Both the position numbers and the translations under genes were made by a program. Below the pieces are notes generated by a model that saw only the letters and a program-made list of their open reading frames with translations, had not been told where the DNA came from and ran no database searches. From contig MU271143.1 of assembly GCA_021432605.1 (NCBI GenBank), forward strand, positions 3,109,277 through 3,173,276: DNA of 64,000 bases, given 5' to 3'. This stretch comes from Coniochaeta sp. PMI_546. Its lineage: Eukaryota; Ascomycota; Sordariomycetes; Coniochaetales; Coniochaetaceae. Below are positions 44,601 through 54,997 of this stretch, piece by piece (the stretch's first letter is position 1; each line of letters starts with the position of its first letter).

Positions 44601-44762
44601 TCGGCTTTGGAGAATTACGGTCCCGAGGTCCCAGACGTGGGCGCTAAATGGAAGTTCAAGGCGAGAACCGCGATACGGAGTGTTATGGGCAAAGCAAGGG
44701 AGACCTGGGAGGGATCATATGAATGGGAGCGTCTTCAAAACTTGATGGATGGTTTAAGGTGA
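41655..44762 (+). CDS. EMW1: TPR protein, EMW1/TTC27 family
   Basis: Single exon, 1035 residues (MGSSVDELTRQVRLGQ). The N-terminal two thirds are helical without clear motif, including ELFCLARYVLTGYAPES-like and SPPRWHLESELAYSWAGVGS segments. TPR repeats span about 656-760: RSLGEYYLKRKDWIKGRESY, NPELWNRLGDIYLRLGEF and DARTWSNLGSALYSLYVE. An acidic coiled insert (KKEVEERKQAEEQ) follows, then WRIWDNVITLAARM. This layout matches TTC27 of animals and Emw1 of yeast. Yeast EMW1 is essential and its mutants show cell-wall defects; TTC27 has been linked to biogenesis of other proteins. A cytosolic chaperone-like role is inferred. An internal QESE-type low-complexity stretch near 430-480 is probably a disordered loop. 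Confidence 0.85.
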   Translation: MGSSVDELTRQVRLGQYEAVLTSVRAQDIISEFAAALLQQNQATDSDVSSSRSNEHRDQSRLAVGLAAFNAFLQTNVTGPVLRDAARIDAVFQAAAKTAEKSLAGSLVSLHKACFASLDVDGVSPYPYIPSIELFCLARYVLTGYAPESASVRFPVEAADGADVVLGPNLRWHALRVSVWHYKLLTQPSLGPGSLFNKSHQWSDVPTLEQHIQTELAAIEEDIKQGLSIPRWSAPDKARFWVEKANICIMLGQDKTAKAALNEATKISQFKYALSGALGKRTKFQETSVSQLVILAKSASAPRADGAYGEEEPRAVPQALPLNDDTLLESVEFTGKEGKDELSSGLPDELKDLSPEEQPQLDPLDQIILLTEATLKDAFSPTDSLTSEEILPFATRVISDKSTNWQIYTHALLLRSRIEFHRSRTVERGVLQLQAVVDQVIVDTTASSTEEEPKVSDSSAASSNPVPSIEISGPNEEAAAAVMRLPNKPTSFFPAAKPTDSAPAHVRLEYIHALSSPPRWHLESELAYSWAGVGSLVSALEIFKRLRLWAEVALCYASTAASDDEDGRGSGGEEKAKAILRWRLFHRTDGISSSADPDAEFGPGGVDLSELKAADYHGPERDPLPPNAPRLLCILGDIEDDPEHYERAWVVSKNRFARAQRSLGEYYLKRKDWIKGRESYQKAVAANRLNPELWNRLGDIYLRLGEFSDAAEAFQRAIYSANDIVGGEDARTWSNLGSALYSLYVERVKEVKKEVEERKQAEEQGTQSAPEPEAQEEEVEQSSEILEAEKLQKRDPSVLLSQSLAAYKRGASIANDNWRIWDNVITLAARMRPPPVLDIIFALRHIIRIRNSEDVLDIDVLRLLLNEAVLSKEKPGSSGSSAVYEPPRGSNERAVCELLETVVVPLITSRSDLWELVARERVWRRDYAGAIHAAERAWRAAVGGAGVGLAASAASVGAGKNSNWLEDKDAWVSVVERTDELVSALENYGPEVPDVGAKWKFKARTAIRSVMGKARETWEGSYEWERLQNLMDGLR

Positions 44763-45332
44763 CTTCCGATGTCGCCATGCGGGGTGCCTTGGCTTGAAGT
44801 TCAGCATAGAGCCTCAAAATTCGAAGCACATATTTCTATCCCATGATCCATGACCCATGCTTTTCTTTCTCTCTTTCTGTTTAACGGTTCGTCTGTTATG
44901 ATCAGAGTTGTTGTGTGGTCCAGTCATCCGATCGACCAAACTACGTCGCTTTTCTCGATGCTCGGCAATTGCCCTTCCACTTCTGGAGTGGCAGACCCTA
45001 ACATCTCAGCCCCGAGCGATCTTGGATCAGCCTACCTGGCAGATGTTTCACAAAAACGCCACACACTCCTTATCATGCGCTACAACAGTGATACAGGCAA
45101 TTAGCAAGTGGTCTAGGCCACGCCAAAAGTAACCTTGGCGGGCTGTTCACATTGGCCCAGCGTTGTTGTGTCGTTCGAGAACCGATAGGGCTCTCGCACG
45201 AGGCTGGACGAGATATTTTTAGTAACATGCGCCGCCAGCCTTATTTACCTTCAACGTCCTGCCAGCTTCGCTGAATGCCGTGAGAGCCTCAAATATGGAG
45301 CTGGAGCATGAATTCTTGTGACCCAGCCGATC
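44763..45332. other. Intergenic between EMW1 and the DUF6536 gene
   Basis: This 570-bp interval holds the EMW1 3' UTR and the promoter of the next gene. No open frame of note, no RNA gene. Confidence 0.45.
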
Positions 45333-47793
45333 ATGACCTCGACGCTGGAGACAAGCACGTGGACCACGTTCCGGCAGAGGCAGAAATCGGCCTGGCGGTT
45401 CGCTTTTCTGTCAGGTTGGCGCAATACAGCTGTCTGCCTTACTGTCATTATCTCGACTCTCACAGCTACTCTGATAGTATGTCTGATTATCTCTCTTTCC
45501 AGTCTTGGAAACGGCCTCCGACAGGGCTTGAGCACCTCACTGCTGTTCAAGGGCGATTGCGAGCTTTCCTCTCGGTACAACACTTGGCTCCATCTCGCCA
45601 TCAACACTATCTCCTCAGGAGTGCTTGCGTCGTCAAACTTCTTTATGCAAGTCATGGTAGCACCTACGCGACAGGATGTCGACAAGGCACACGCACGAAG
45701 TAAATGGGTCGAGATTGGCGTCCAGTCTTGGCGAAACCTGATTCATGTTCCCAAGCGTAACGCTTTCTACTGGACTCTGTTCGCCATCAGTTCTGTCCCC
45801 TTGCATCTGATCTTCAACAGTTGCGTGCTGGAGTCGCGGGCTTCGACTGACTTTGTCATGGCCGTGGTATCCGACTCATTCGTCCGGGGAGCGGCATGGT
45901 CTATCCCCGGCGTTCTTATGAAGGAGTCTCAGACATCGGCGGACATGACCGACGTGGTCACGAACATGCAAAAAGCGATAGCAAACCCCGCACCTGGATC
46001 GACACCGTGGGAACGGATCAGTATCGATGAGTGCGTTGCAAGATATAATAACACTGGAGCCGTCCTCACCAGTCACCGCCATGTTGTTATGGTCATTAGC
46101 GATGCCGCCAACACCACTAGCAACGGCTGGGCCACAAATGACGTCTTCTTCAATCCTAACCGCGACGGCTACCGGGCCACAAACGAACTCAATGCCCTGT
46201 GGTGTGCTGGAGCTTTTGAGCGGACCGACGCTTGGGCTGCAGAGCGAGCCGCATCGTCTCTACCGGACAATCGCAAGTTCAGATCTGATGTTCTCACCTC
46301 CATGATGACCCTCGACGCCTCGGCTGGGACCGTCCTCAACAATGCAAGCGTCGTTCACGACGGTTACAGCACTATGAAAGCTCACTACTGCCTCTCGGAA
46401 GCGTTCAAGGTAGACTGCCGACTCGAAGTTGAGAACACGCTCTTGCTCATCGTGTGCATCTTCTGCTTGGTCAAATGTACGCTCTGTACCGTGATCGTGG
46501 TGACCAGCGCACACAAGGTCCCTCTCATTACCCCCGGAGACGCTGTCGAATCTTTCATCATGAAACCCGACGCGCGCACCGCCGGTATGTGTACATTTGG
46601 CCGCGACGACTTCATTAACAGACAATTTGGCATTAGCTTTACCTGGCTGGCTTCGCCGCGAGCGTGGGCTAGCAAATCCAGGCGGAGTGGCAATGCCGTG
46701 CCTGTGTCTATATGGATTTGGTCTTACTGCCTGATTGGCGTGTCCCTCGTTGTGGCTGCCGCCTTGTGTGGCATCTCGCTCAGAGAACAGAAAATGTATG
46801 TTTCTCGATTTGCATGCAAAATGTCCCAATCACACTCTTCTGGAACAAGGTTCAGATACTGACAAGGTCGATCTGCAGCGGAACCTCAACCTTCGGTCAT
46901 GACTCGAAGAACAAACCTGTGGTATTCGATGGCGAAACTTTAGAAAATACGATGCTGATTACCATCGTGGCCAACGCTCCGCAACTCATCTTGTCTATCT
47001 GCTACCTCGCATACAACGGCCTGTTCACGAGGATGCTTTCCGAGTTTGAGTGGGCTTCTTTCAGCGTCCGATATGCGAGCTTGCGGGTCACTCATAAGAA
47101 AGGGCAGCAACGCTCCACGTACCGCCTCCAGCTTCCCTACCGGTGGTCGATTCCACTCCTGGCTGTCAGCATCCTGCTGCATTGGTTGTATTCGAACTGC
47201 ATCTATGTTGGAATCTACGAAGGTACACATGTACACCCCATTCACCTCTCTGCGTTCCATGTCTTGCATGGTGTTGACACGACCTCGTAGGCTACTCTTG
47301 GTATCGGCCATCGAGCCCAACAAGGATGAAGAGTCTTCAGTATTCGACAATTGCAATTGTGGTATCACTCTGCATCTCCATCTGCGTGGCGTCGGCTCCC
47401 ATAGTCCTCGCAATCTTCAAGCTCCCTGGCAAAATGGTGCTGGCGAAGAACAGCTCAGCTGCCATATCCGCTGCCTGTCATTGCATCCCCACAGCGTCTT
47501 CGTACGACATATCGTACCAGCACGATGTCCCTTTACTCCAGGCCAAGGGAGATGTGGCTCGTACCGCGAGCGATGAGCAGGAACTGCTACGGGAGATGGC
47601 CACATCCAAGCTCAGATGGGGCGTGGTCTCGAATACTCCTCTGGAACGGTCCGAGTACTACGGAGAGGGGAACCCGGGGCATCTGGCGTTTGGGACAATG
47701 GAGCAACACGTTACTGAACCAGTTGATGGAAATTTCTACGCAGGTTCAAGCTCGATGGAGTTTCCCGGTGCAGTGGACTGTCACAGACATTGA
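45333..47793 (+). CDS. DUF6536-type multi-pass membrane protein
   Basis: I join exons 45333-46795, 46867-47222 and 47291-47793; phases close to 773 residues. The acceptor of exon 2 is the weakest join. Hallmarks of the fungal DUF6536 family are WRFAFLSGWRNTAVCLTVII, the extracellular-type GDC near residue 70, INTISSGVLASSNFFMQVMV, APTRQDVDKAHARSKW and IGVQSWRNL, then SVPLHLIFNSCV. About seven hydrophobic segments are visible (near 28-50, 84-104, 145-165, 374-394, 455-475 and in exons 2-3). NNT, NTT and NAS sequons lie in the predicted outer loop. Function of the family is unknown; it is probably in the plasma or vacuolar membrane. Its end faces the BTB gene at 178 bp. Confidence 0.75.
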
Positions 47794-47971
47794 GGGCGTC
47801 GAGACAGGGCCGCGAGGCTGCAGAGCACCTTGAATTAATGGAAGCCGAAGTAGAGCAACTTGGTGATAACCGCCGCAAGTTTAATTTACGTGTATGCCCG
47901 CCAGTAAGTACAGACTACCACATATGAGCTGTGCCCGCGCACAAGTAAAGAGAACCTATTGCCCTCCGTGG

Positions 47972-49182
47972 TCAAAACAGATTCCTGGTCCTATGTAAGT
48001 GGAGTAGCAGATCGGTAGCGATGTCTCTGCCCCTCAGCGTCGTGACCGTGTCTTCCTTGTCCAGTAGCTCCAAATGGCCAGAGAAGGTCTGAATGACCAC
48101 ATCTTTGACTAGCTGGATACCAGAAATGCTGCCGTAGTAGTCGTAAACCTCATCTGCCGTCCGAAGAAACTCCTTGGTGTCCCAATCCTCCTCTGCTTGG
48201 GCCGATAACTTGCCGAGCGCCAGGTCCTGAAGGCCCTTGATGCCATACTTGATAGCTTGGACATATACACGTGCATGGAGCAACATACTTTCTTGAATCT
48301 TGAGAGGTGGCTCGATAAGACCATGCACCAACTCTTCAGGTGGTGTTTCTTCTGCGAGCTCCGGACCGGTGTACCAGACCGATCTCTTCGTCTTTTCCTT
48401 CTTCTTGCCTTTCTTAGTCTTCTTAGGAGGGCCCCAAGATTCGTCGAACCAATCCATATCTGGTGCAGGCTCGGGCTCTAGCACATGCTCGGGCACGGGC
48501 ATAGCCTCGGGTTCGGGATCGAGCTGAGGAGGCGCCAAAATTTCCCGAGAACAAGGTTGAGAAGGGTAAACTTCTGTTGCAATCTCTGGCATTTTGGCGA
48601 GAACCCCATCGTAGCTCTGAGGATCCTTCTGACCGTTATTGCTCATCTCACCCGGCAACATCGGAGTTCCATGAGACGAGGCTGCCGGTACGTGGTCAAG
48701 AGGTATGCCTTCGGTCTGCTTGCTGCCGGAGAACCTGGATATGACTGGCATTGGACTCACAGTATCTATCGTGAGACTCTGGTAGTCAAGGCGGTAAAGA
48801 TATTGCATTACCATATCTACCACCTGTGGATCGTCATCTCCAAGGTTCAAGAATACAACCCCTGAGGGCTGCATGTCGTATGTCAGTCACGTTGACTTGG
48901 TTAGATGGAGATCTTAGTCTGCAGAGGTACGATTGCTTACCTGTTTCCCCGCCTCCTCACACTTCTGAGACAGAAACATCGATCTTGGGCAGACAATGGC
49001 TCTATGAACCTCATATTCTCTCGAGAGGCTGGCAATTTTGAGGTCGGAGTATGCTGGACTGTCGAACAGGCTGGTAGTCACTGCGAGTGAGCATGCGCTC
49101 ATCGGAGCACTGACAGAGATTCGGCAACCCGAACAAACCTTTTGACAGAGTTGATCAGCTCTAACTCAATATCACTTGCCAT
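47972..49182 (-). CDS. BTB/POZ-domain protein
   Basis: I join exons 49182-49139, 49070-48941 and 48868-47972, giving 356 residues. The BTB core is assembled across all three exons: SLFDSPAYSDLKIASLSREY, EVHRAIVCPRSMFLSQKCEE and, after the second splice, VVFLNLGDDDPQVVDMVMQY followed by LYRLDY. The C-terminal part has an acidic/basic low-complexity segment (PPKKTKKGKKKEKTKR) and a helical region (MLLHARVYVQAIKYGIKGLQ), typical of fungal BTB proteins of unknown role. BTB domains dimerise and often recruit cullin-3 ligases; here that is only family inference. Nothing shows the target. Confidence 0.85.
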
Positions 49183-50092
49183 GGCGGGCTGATTGACAAT
49201 GAGGTACCAAGCTCCGACTAGGCAAGGTGCGATGTGGTCTGTCTGCGGATCGGTTTTGCTGGCAGATCAGGCTGCCACCGGTGAAGGGAGTAGATCGAGC
49301 TATATGCGAATAGGACAAGGATAGCTTGGATTCGACATGAAGGGAATAGAGATGTCTAAATATCCATCTGCCTTGGGTCCAGAGACGGACGGCCATTTCT
49401 ACGCTTGCAGCCAGTGAGGGTTGCAAACTTGCCACTGTTGTCTTTCCCTCGGTGCTAATCAGGGAGAACCAATGTTGACAGCCTCATTTTGGGGACACAT
49501 GCATGGTGCAGAAGACTTCAATGGTCGGTTTGGGGACGTTCGCCTGCACCAGCTCTCCTGTCCTACGGTCGCTGCCAATGAGACAGGGGCAGCGCACCGA
49601 TGCAGACGCAATGCACTGCAAACTGGCCGGTAGCAGACCAGTCGTGCGACAAAGACAGACATACGTAAGCCACAAGTAATAACCTAGCTATCTACACGGA
49701 AATGGTGCCTCGGTGGTAAAGGTACTATGGAGATGTACAGGATAGCCACAGATTATTGGACTCAAAGGATGAGGGCAATGTAAGCAAACAACAAGTTGTT
49801 ATATTAATGACAGTGGCGGGCGAACCTTGCCGTAGAAGCGCCCAAACTGGAAGGAAGCCTACAGCTTGTAAATGATATATGCAAACAATCTTGACGCCAT
49901 TTCCAATGCCCTATCTAACACGCATCCCAAGTAAGCATCCAACACAGCCTTGACCCGCCGCAGCCTCCGCCAGAAGCACGTAACAATCCGGGAGACTCGC
50001 GCTCGTCTGCGGTACCTTGGCTTTCCGAAACAATCAACCCAGTTAATATATCTAGATCCATACCCTGTGATGCCTAGAATACCGCTTGGTAG
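49183..50092. other. Intergenic, BTB promoter and 3' flank of coiled-coil gene
   Basis: About 0.9 kb without a supported gene; short open frames on both strands show no domain or composition signal. No repeats seen. Confidence 0.45.
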
Positions 50093-52654
50093 TCAACCAT
50101 CTTTCGACTCGTCTCCAGCCCCTTGTGATAAAAAAGCCTTGCCAGCGGAGCCGCTAACTCCTCTGCCGGGCATGGACAGAGTGCGCGCCCGCCTCGTCAT
50201 CGGCCTCTGCCTTCCGCGACCGCGGACCTCGTCCAAGGCGGCGCGTACTTGGTCTTTGGAGATGACCAAGCCCTGGGTAATGGACTCGAGCTCTCCATTT
50301 TCGAGAGCGCACATGCTCGGCCAGACCACCAACATAATCTCATCGGGGGCGACTTCCGAGTCTCCGTCGTAGCTATTCGGCGGTCTGGGGCTGGAACGAT
50401 ACGACTTCTGGTCTTCCTGGTCAATCACACGACTGCTGCTCCCTGGAGTAAGGGGCAGGTCCTCGACCGGCCGGCCAATCTCTACCACGACATCGTCGGT
50501 GTCGTCGAGCACGGCGGCACCCTCTTGATCGTCGCCCTCGCCGTGTAGATGGATACACTCGTCGGTACCCTCGAAAGCCGGCAATGGAAGTACTTGCCAA
50601 TCATAGTCGTCGTATGGAGGGCCAAAGTACGGCTCGATCTTCATACGCGCCGCCTGAATGCGCATCCATTGGACACAGGCTAGCTTACACGCCGTCTCGA
50701 GCCCAGTGCAGAAGGCCTCGTACTGCAGTGCGCTCAGCAGATGCTGAACAGACCACGATACCTCCCGAACGACGATCGACACCCGCTTGGCGGCTGCGGC
50801 TTTCTGCTTATCTGGCAGCATTGCCAGCAGTGTAGCGCGAGTGTGTTCCTCGCGCACGGCGTTGTCGCAGGCGATCGCGCGCAGCATATTCACGATGCCC
50901 TCGTCACCGGCGCCATTCTCTGTCAGGTAGACCGGCCGGAATATGTAGCGATGGAGTGCGCGAGACAGTACGGCTAGCACGGCAGCGACGCGCATCTGCT
51001 TAGCAGCCGGAGAATTGGATTGCGGGAGTGGGATTTGGCGTGCATGCTTCAGGTACTCGGACTGTCGGAGATTGGCCCAACAGGAGTCGTCGGTGAGTAC
51101 GCTATGGTCCAGGTCCTGGCGGAACTGTGTCTCGACGAGGCCGGCGATGCTCGTCCAGATGGTGTCAAGGATCTGGACGTATGTATCCTCGGTCTCACTC
51201 CTTAGAGACACGCGGTAGCTGTCTAGCTCGATCAGACGGGCGTTCATGCTTTCCAGATCCTGGCTGGTGGCGACAAGGTCCGATTGCAGCTGCTCGGCTT
51301 TGGTGGTAACTATGCCCAATTCTGTCTCAAGGAACTCCACTCGCGCCTTTGCCTCTTTAGCAGTTGTTGTCATGCCACTCAGCTGGCCTTCTAGTGTTTC
51401 GATGCGAGCGGCGCGCATGTCGGCCTTTTCGATTGTCTCTTTGAGCTGGCCTTCAAGCGTGGCGATGTGGCTCGTTGTGTCTTCGACCTTCTGCGTGAGG
51501 TTGGCGACCTCCCCTTCGAGTGTTGACACACAAGTTGCTTTCTCCTCCACCAACGCCGACATATCCTTCAGCTCGGTTTCGAGAGAATCGCCACGAGTCC
51601 TCGCTTCCTCCGCCGTTGAGGTCATTCTGGTGAGTTCATCCTTCAGATTGCGAAGCTCTGCAATGCGTTCTTCAATGGTACTCTTGAGCGCCAAAATCTC
51701 TTCTGCATTCACTTCGGCTTGCGTGACATGCTCCTCGATCTTGGTATTGGCATCAAGGAGCTCGGCTTCAAGCTTTTCCTTGGCGCCGGTAAGCTCTGTC
51801 AGATTAGCCTCGAGATTCGTCTTGACGTCCTGCAGTTCGGTGATTTCCTTCTCTTTTCCTGAGATCCTGGACTCAAGCTCCCCCTTGACCTCTGCATGTG
51901 CGGTTTTCTCCGCCCGCAGGCAATCCAGCTCCGTGTCTTTCTCGGTGACTGCCCTCTCGAGCGCCGATACCTGCTCCGCCAGTTTGGTTTTCTCCTCAGT
52001 GAGCTCTTCCGCCTTTGTCGTCTTCTCGGCGAGTAAGATTTCCAGAGCCGCTTTTTCCTCACTGAGCTTGGCCAACTCCTTGGTTTTCTCTTCCAGCGTT
52101 GACTGAAGGCCAGCGTTTTCTTCTGAGAGTGTTGATTTGGCATCGTTTAGTCCTGCCAGTTCTGCATCCTTACTCGCAAGCTTGGCTTCGAGCGATGTCC
52201 TCTCCGATTCGAGCTCGATCTTGGCTTCGTTGAGCGCTGTTAGCTCTTTGTCTTTGTCTTGAAGTTGCGACTCGAGAGCTTCTTTAGCTTCCGTGAGCTG
52301 TGTTGTGGTGTTTGTAAGCTCGGCAATCTGGCTGTCCTTCTCCTCAACCTTCTTTTCGAGGAGATGTCTCTCGTTCTTGAGCTTCTTCTCTTCATCCTCG
52401 AGCTCGTTGCGGAAGTTCCGATACTCTTCTAGCAATTCTCGCTTGGCGGTCTTGAGGCTTCTGTTCTGGTCCTTCAGGAACATGACCTCTGTGAAGACGT
52501 CGGATACGAGCTTGTAATTGGCGTCGGTGGTGAGGTTCTGGATGGCACGCACCACCGAGTCCACCACAGGCATGTTGTCGGTCTCGGTAGCTCCCATGGC
52601 GGACTGTTCGTGGAAGTGCGGCACTTTTGGTGGAGACTGGACTTCAACTGGCAT
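50093..52654 (-). CDS. Long coiled-coil protein, 853 aa
   Basis: Single exon. The ATG at 52654 (MPVEVQSPPKVPHF) is preferred over the open frame reaching 52804, whose residues look like promoter translation. A long heptad-rich coiled coil covers about residues 75-535 with repeated words such as LTEAKEALESQLQDKDKEL, EKTKELAKLSEEKAALEILL and TLEGQLSGMTT. From about 560 on, a globular-looking region rich in Leu, Ala and Trp (SIAGLVETQFRQDLDHSVL; MLRAIACDNAVREEHTRATL) is followed by an acidic and then Arg/Ser-rich tail. I cannot assign a family; similarity to myosin-like or spindle/Golgi coiled-coil proteins is composition only. Probably a structural or tethering protein. Confidence 0.7.
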   Translation of the reverse strand: MPVEVQSPPKVPHFHEQSAMGATETDNMPVVDSVVRAIQNLTTDANYKLVSDVFTEVMFLKDQNRSLKTAKRELLEEYRNFRNELEDEEKKLKNERHLLEKKVEEKDSQIAELTNTTTQLTEAKEALESQLQDKDKELTALNEAKIELESERTSLEAKLASKDAELAGLNDAKSTLSEENAGLQSTLEEKTKELAKLSEEKAALEILLAEKTTKAEELTEEKTKLAEQVSALERAVTEKDTELDCLRAEKTAHAEVKGELESRISGKEKEITELQDVKTNLEANLTELTGAKEKLEAELLDANTKIEEHVTQAEVNAEEILALKSTIEERIAELRNLKDELTRMTSTAEEARTRGDSLETELKDMSALVEEKATCVSTLEGEVANLTQKVEDTTSHIATLEGQLKETIEKADMRAARIETLEGQLSGMTTTAKEAKARVEFLETELGIVTTKAEQLQSDLVATSQDLESMNARLIELDSYRVSLRSETEDTYVQILDTIWTSIAGLVETQFRQDLDHSVLTDDSCWANLRQSEYLKHARQIPLPQSNSPAAKQMRVAAVLAVLSRALHRYIFRPVYLTENGAGDEGIVNMLRAIACDNAVREEHTRATLLAMLPDKQKAAAAKRVSIVVREVSWSVQHLLSALQYEAFCTGLETACKLACVQWMRIQAARMKIEPYFGPPYDDYDWQVLPLPAFEGTDECIHLHGEGDDQEGAAVLDDTDDVVVEIGRPVEDLPLTPGSSSRVIDQEDQKSYRSSPRPPNSYDGDSEVAPDEIMLVVWPSMCALENGELESITQGLVISKDQVRAALDEVRGRGRQRPMTRRARTLSMPGRGVSGSAGKAFLSQGAGDESKDG

Positions 52655-54001
52655 GACTTGGGGGAGGGTATGAAGTGTGGAGGAGCGGAGCAGTGTAATG
52701 AACAGAGCACACGATGAGACAAGGTGCTTCTTATAGGAAACCGTCCAAATGTCTTGGGCAAACAGCCAATGTGACCAGATTATCAAGTATATTACGCACG
52801 ACACTTGGTCAGACCAGATGAGCTGCTGATGTTGTGCTGCTTGAGGCAGAGCGACACAGAGTGTTCAGCAATAGAGAGAGCTAGATGAAAAGGGGCTTTT
52901 ATGAGATGCCAGCCATCGCCAAGCTGTAGGACAGTCCCTGGCTATCTATGCTGAGGCAGAGAACAGGTGACTCACAGTGCGTTGGAAGCTCATCAGCCAA
53001 CACACAACCGTGGACAACTATCGAGGCGACGCAAACGGCCCACGAAGTTGCAGACTGTGTGCAGATTCAAGGCGGTTGGACCCGCCGAACGCACCCAAGG
53101 CTCTTTGGGCCGCAGTAGGACACTACCATTGTGCATACCAACCGGTTTAGAGTTGGGCTGGTGAGCTGTGCTTGGGTTCAGGAGTAGGAAGTTCACGCAA
53201 TGTCTGCGCGGTTGTGGAGAGATGTCGCTGGACTGGTTGAACGTGGCATCGTTGCGAGCCAGATATTGGGGCTTGTTTTTGCTGCAGGCGGTCGAGATGG
53301 CCCAAGGATGCTCGTCTGATAGGCTCGATCCAGCTGTCCGGTGTTCCACAGTGGAGTCTTGCGGGTAACGCAGCGTTAACCACCGACGTATTATTGCCGG
53401 GTTGTCAAGCCCACCTGCACCGCGAGATCAGTCATCCGATTTGACCATTTCGCTTGATCAAAAGACAACCGTTGATAGCTGCCTTACTACCTACCTCCCC
53501 AGACAAAGATACCCGAGCCACTGGATGCCGTCAAAGCCACATCATCAAGCCAGCACGGATTTTTGGGACACATACATCGCCCGGACTCGTCTGCCAGGTC
53601 ATTGTGTGCTGCAGCCTAAGCCGATGTTCCAGCTATTTTGCCTTCCTCCTTGGAGACCTACCTTGATGCTGTCCTCAGGCGATGTCAAGAGTCGCCTCCC
53701 ATCGTGATTCGACACGGCCGATTCACTTGTTTTGTTGAGTGACAAATGGCCGATAATCTCAACGACGAATAGTGCTCTGCTGTTCGCTTCTGGCCTCTGG
53801 GTCACGGATCCATGCGAGGTTCTGAGGTACCTATCGGTCTGTTCTCAACTCTGTCTCACATCGCCTATGTACAAAGCTCCATCAACCTGGTCCCCCATCC
53901 ACTTCGGCCCATTTCCTCCCCTTACCAATACACATAGACCACAGGTTTTCGATACTGTCCATTGTCATCCTTCCTCAATCCTCTACTAAATTTGGATTGG
54001 G
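52655..54001. other. Intergenic, no gene supported
   Basis: This holds the coiled-coil gene's promoter and the 3' flank of the acetyl xylan esterase gene. Several short open frames (for example 53402-53707) are not supported by composition or splice signals. Confidence 0.45.
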
Positions 54002-54997
54002 TCAGAGACCGAAGAACTTCATGTCGTCGCTGCCGCGGATTGGGACGGTATGGCCAACACCCTGAGCGTACACACCCACAAGGTGGTCTCCCCACGTGTA
54101 GGTCGTGTATCCGCTTTGAGGGGTGTTCGCCTTGGTCGAGTCAGGCTTGGTGTAATCATAACCGAAGACACCAGCCCACTGCTTGATCGTCTCGTTGTAG
54201 TTGTTGGGTAGAAGCGTGCTGTCGGACGAGCCGTGGTAGATCTGCATCTTCGGTCGGCTGCCGTTATAGTTCGGATACATATCGAAAACCATTTTACTCC
54301 AAACCGCCGGAGTTCCGCGGGCCTGGCCTTGGGCGCACGAGTTGTTCCACTGGTCCACGCCGCCGGACTGGCTGTAGAAGCACCCTGCTGCCGTGCCCGA
54401 ATAGGCGATGGCGGCCGAGAACAGCTCTGGGTAGGTCGCGGCCATGACGTTCTGTGACGGGACGCTGTTAGCCAGCTGAGACAATACTTGTCAGATAAAG
54501 TGCGAGCTCACCGTCATCATGGCGCCAGATGAAGACCCGGTTACGAACACCTTGCTGGCGTCTCCCTTGTACTGATTGAGAGTGTACGTGACCATGTTAG
54601 CAATCGAGTTGCTGTCGCCACCCCCGTCGTGTGTGAGAGCCGCCTTCGACGAAACATCCCAGCACGTGCCGCTGTAGGGCGACTCCGGATAAATCACGAT
54701 GAAGCCCTTCTGGTCGGCCAACTGAGCGTACGGGGAACCGGTGTAGTAGCCGTTCGCCGTTCCGGTGCAATAGTGGATGGCCACGATGATGGGCGGAGAG
54801 GCAGCAAGCTTGCTGGGCACATAGATGTACATCTTTGTCTTGGACGAGTTGGCACCAAAGTCCGTCACCTGCTTCAACGCCTGAGAGGCGCGCTTGAGCG
54901 GACTGATCGGCATCATCAGCTCGTCGAAAGCAGGAGCGGCCAACGCGCCGCTGGCCAGCAGAGCCAGGCCGGCGGAGATCGAACTAACGAACTTCAT
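54002..54997 (-). CDS. Acetyl xylan esterase, CE1 family
   Basis: I join exons 54997-54512 and 54451-54002 (61-bp intron with GCTAAC branch), giving 311 residues. Signal peptide 1-20, mature start near APAFDEL. CE1 landmarks: MYIYVPSKLAASPPIIVAIH, CTGTANGYYTGSPYA, QKGFIVIYPESPYSGTCWDV, the nucleophile S156 in TGSSSGAMMT directly at the exon end, then NVMAATYPELF, the Asp in YHGSSDSTLLP and the His in GVGHTVP. It removes acetyl groups from xylan outside the cell. The protein stops with the catalytic domain, with no linker or CBM1, unlike several orthologues and unlike the two xylan enzymes at 30-35 kb. Feruloyl esterase activity cannot be excluded, as CE1 includes both. Confidence 0.92.

Noticed and set aside
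51246-52106. 286-codon plus-strand open frame inside the coiled-coil gene
   Set aside because: It is the antisense of the heptad repeats; its Ser/Val-rich monotony mirrors Glu/Leu/Lys codons on the coding strand.
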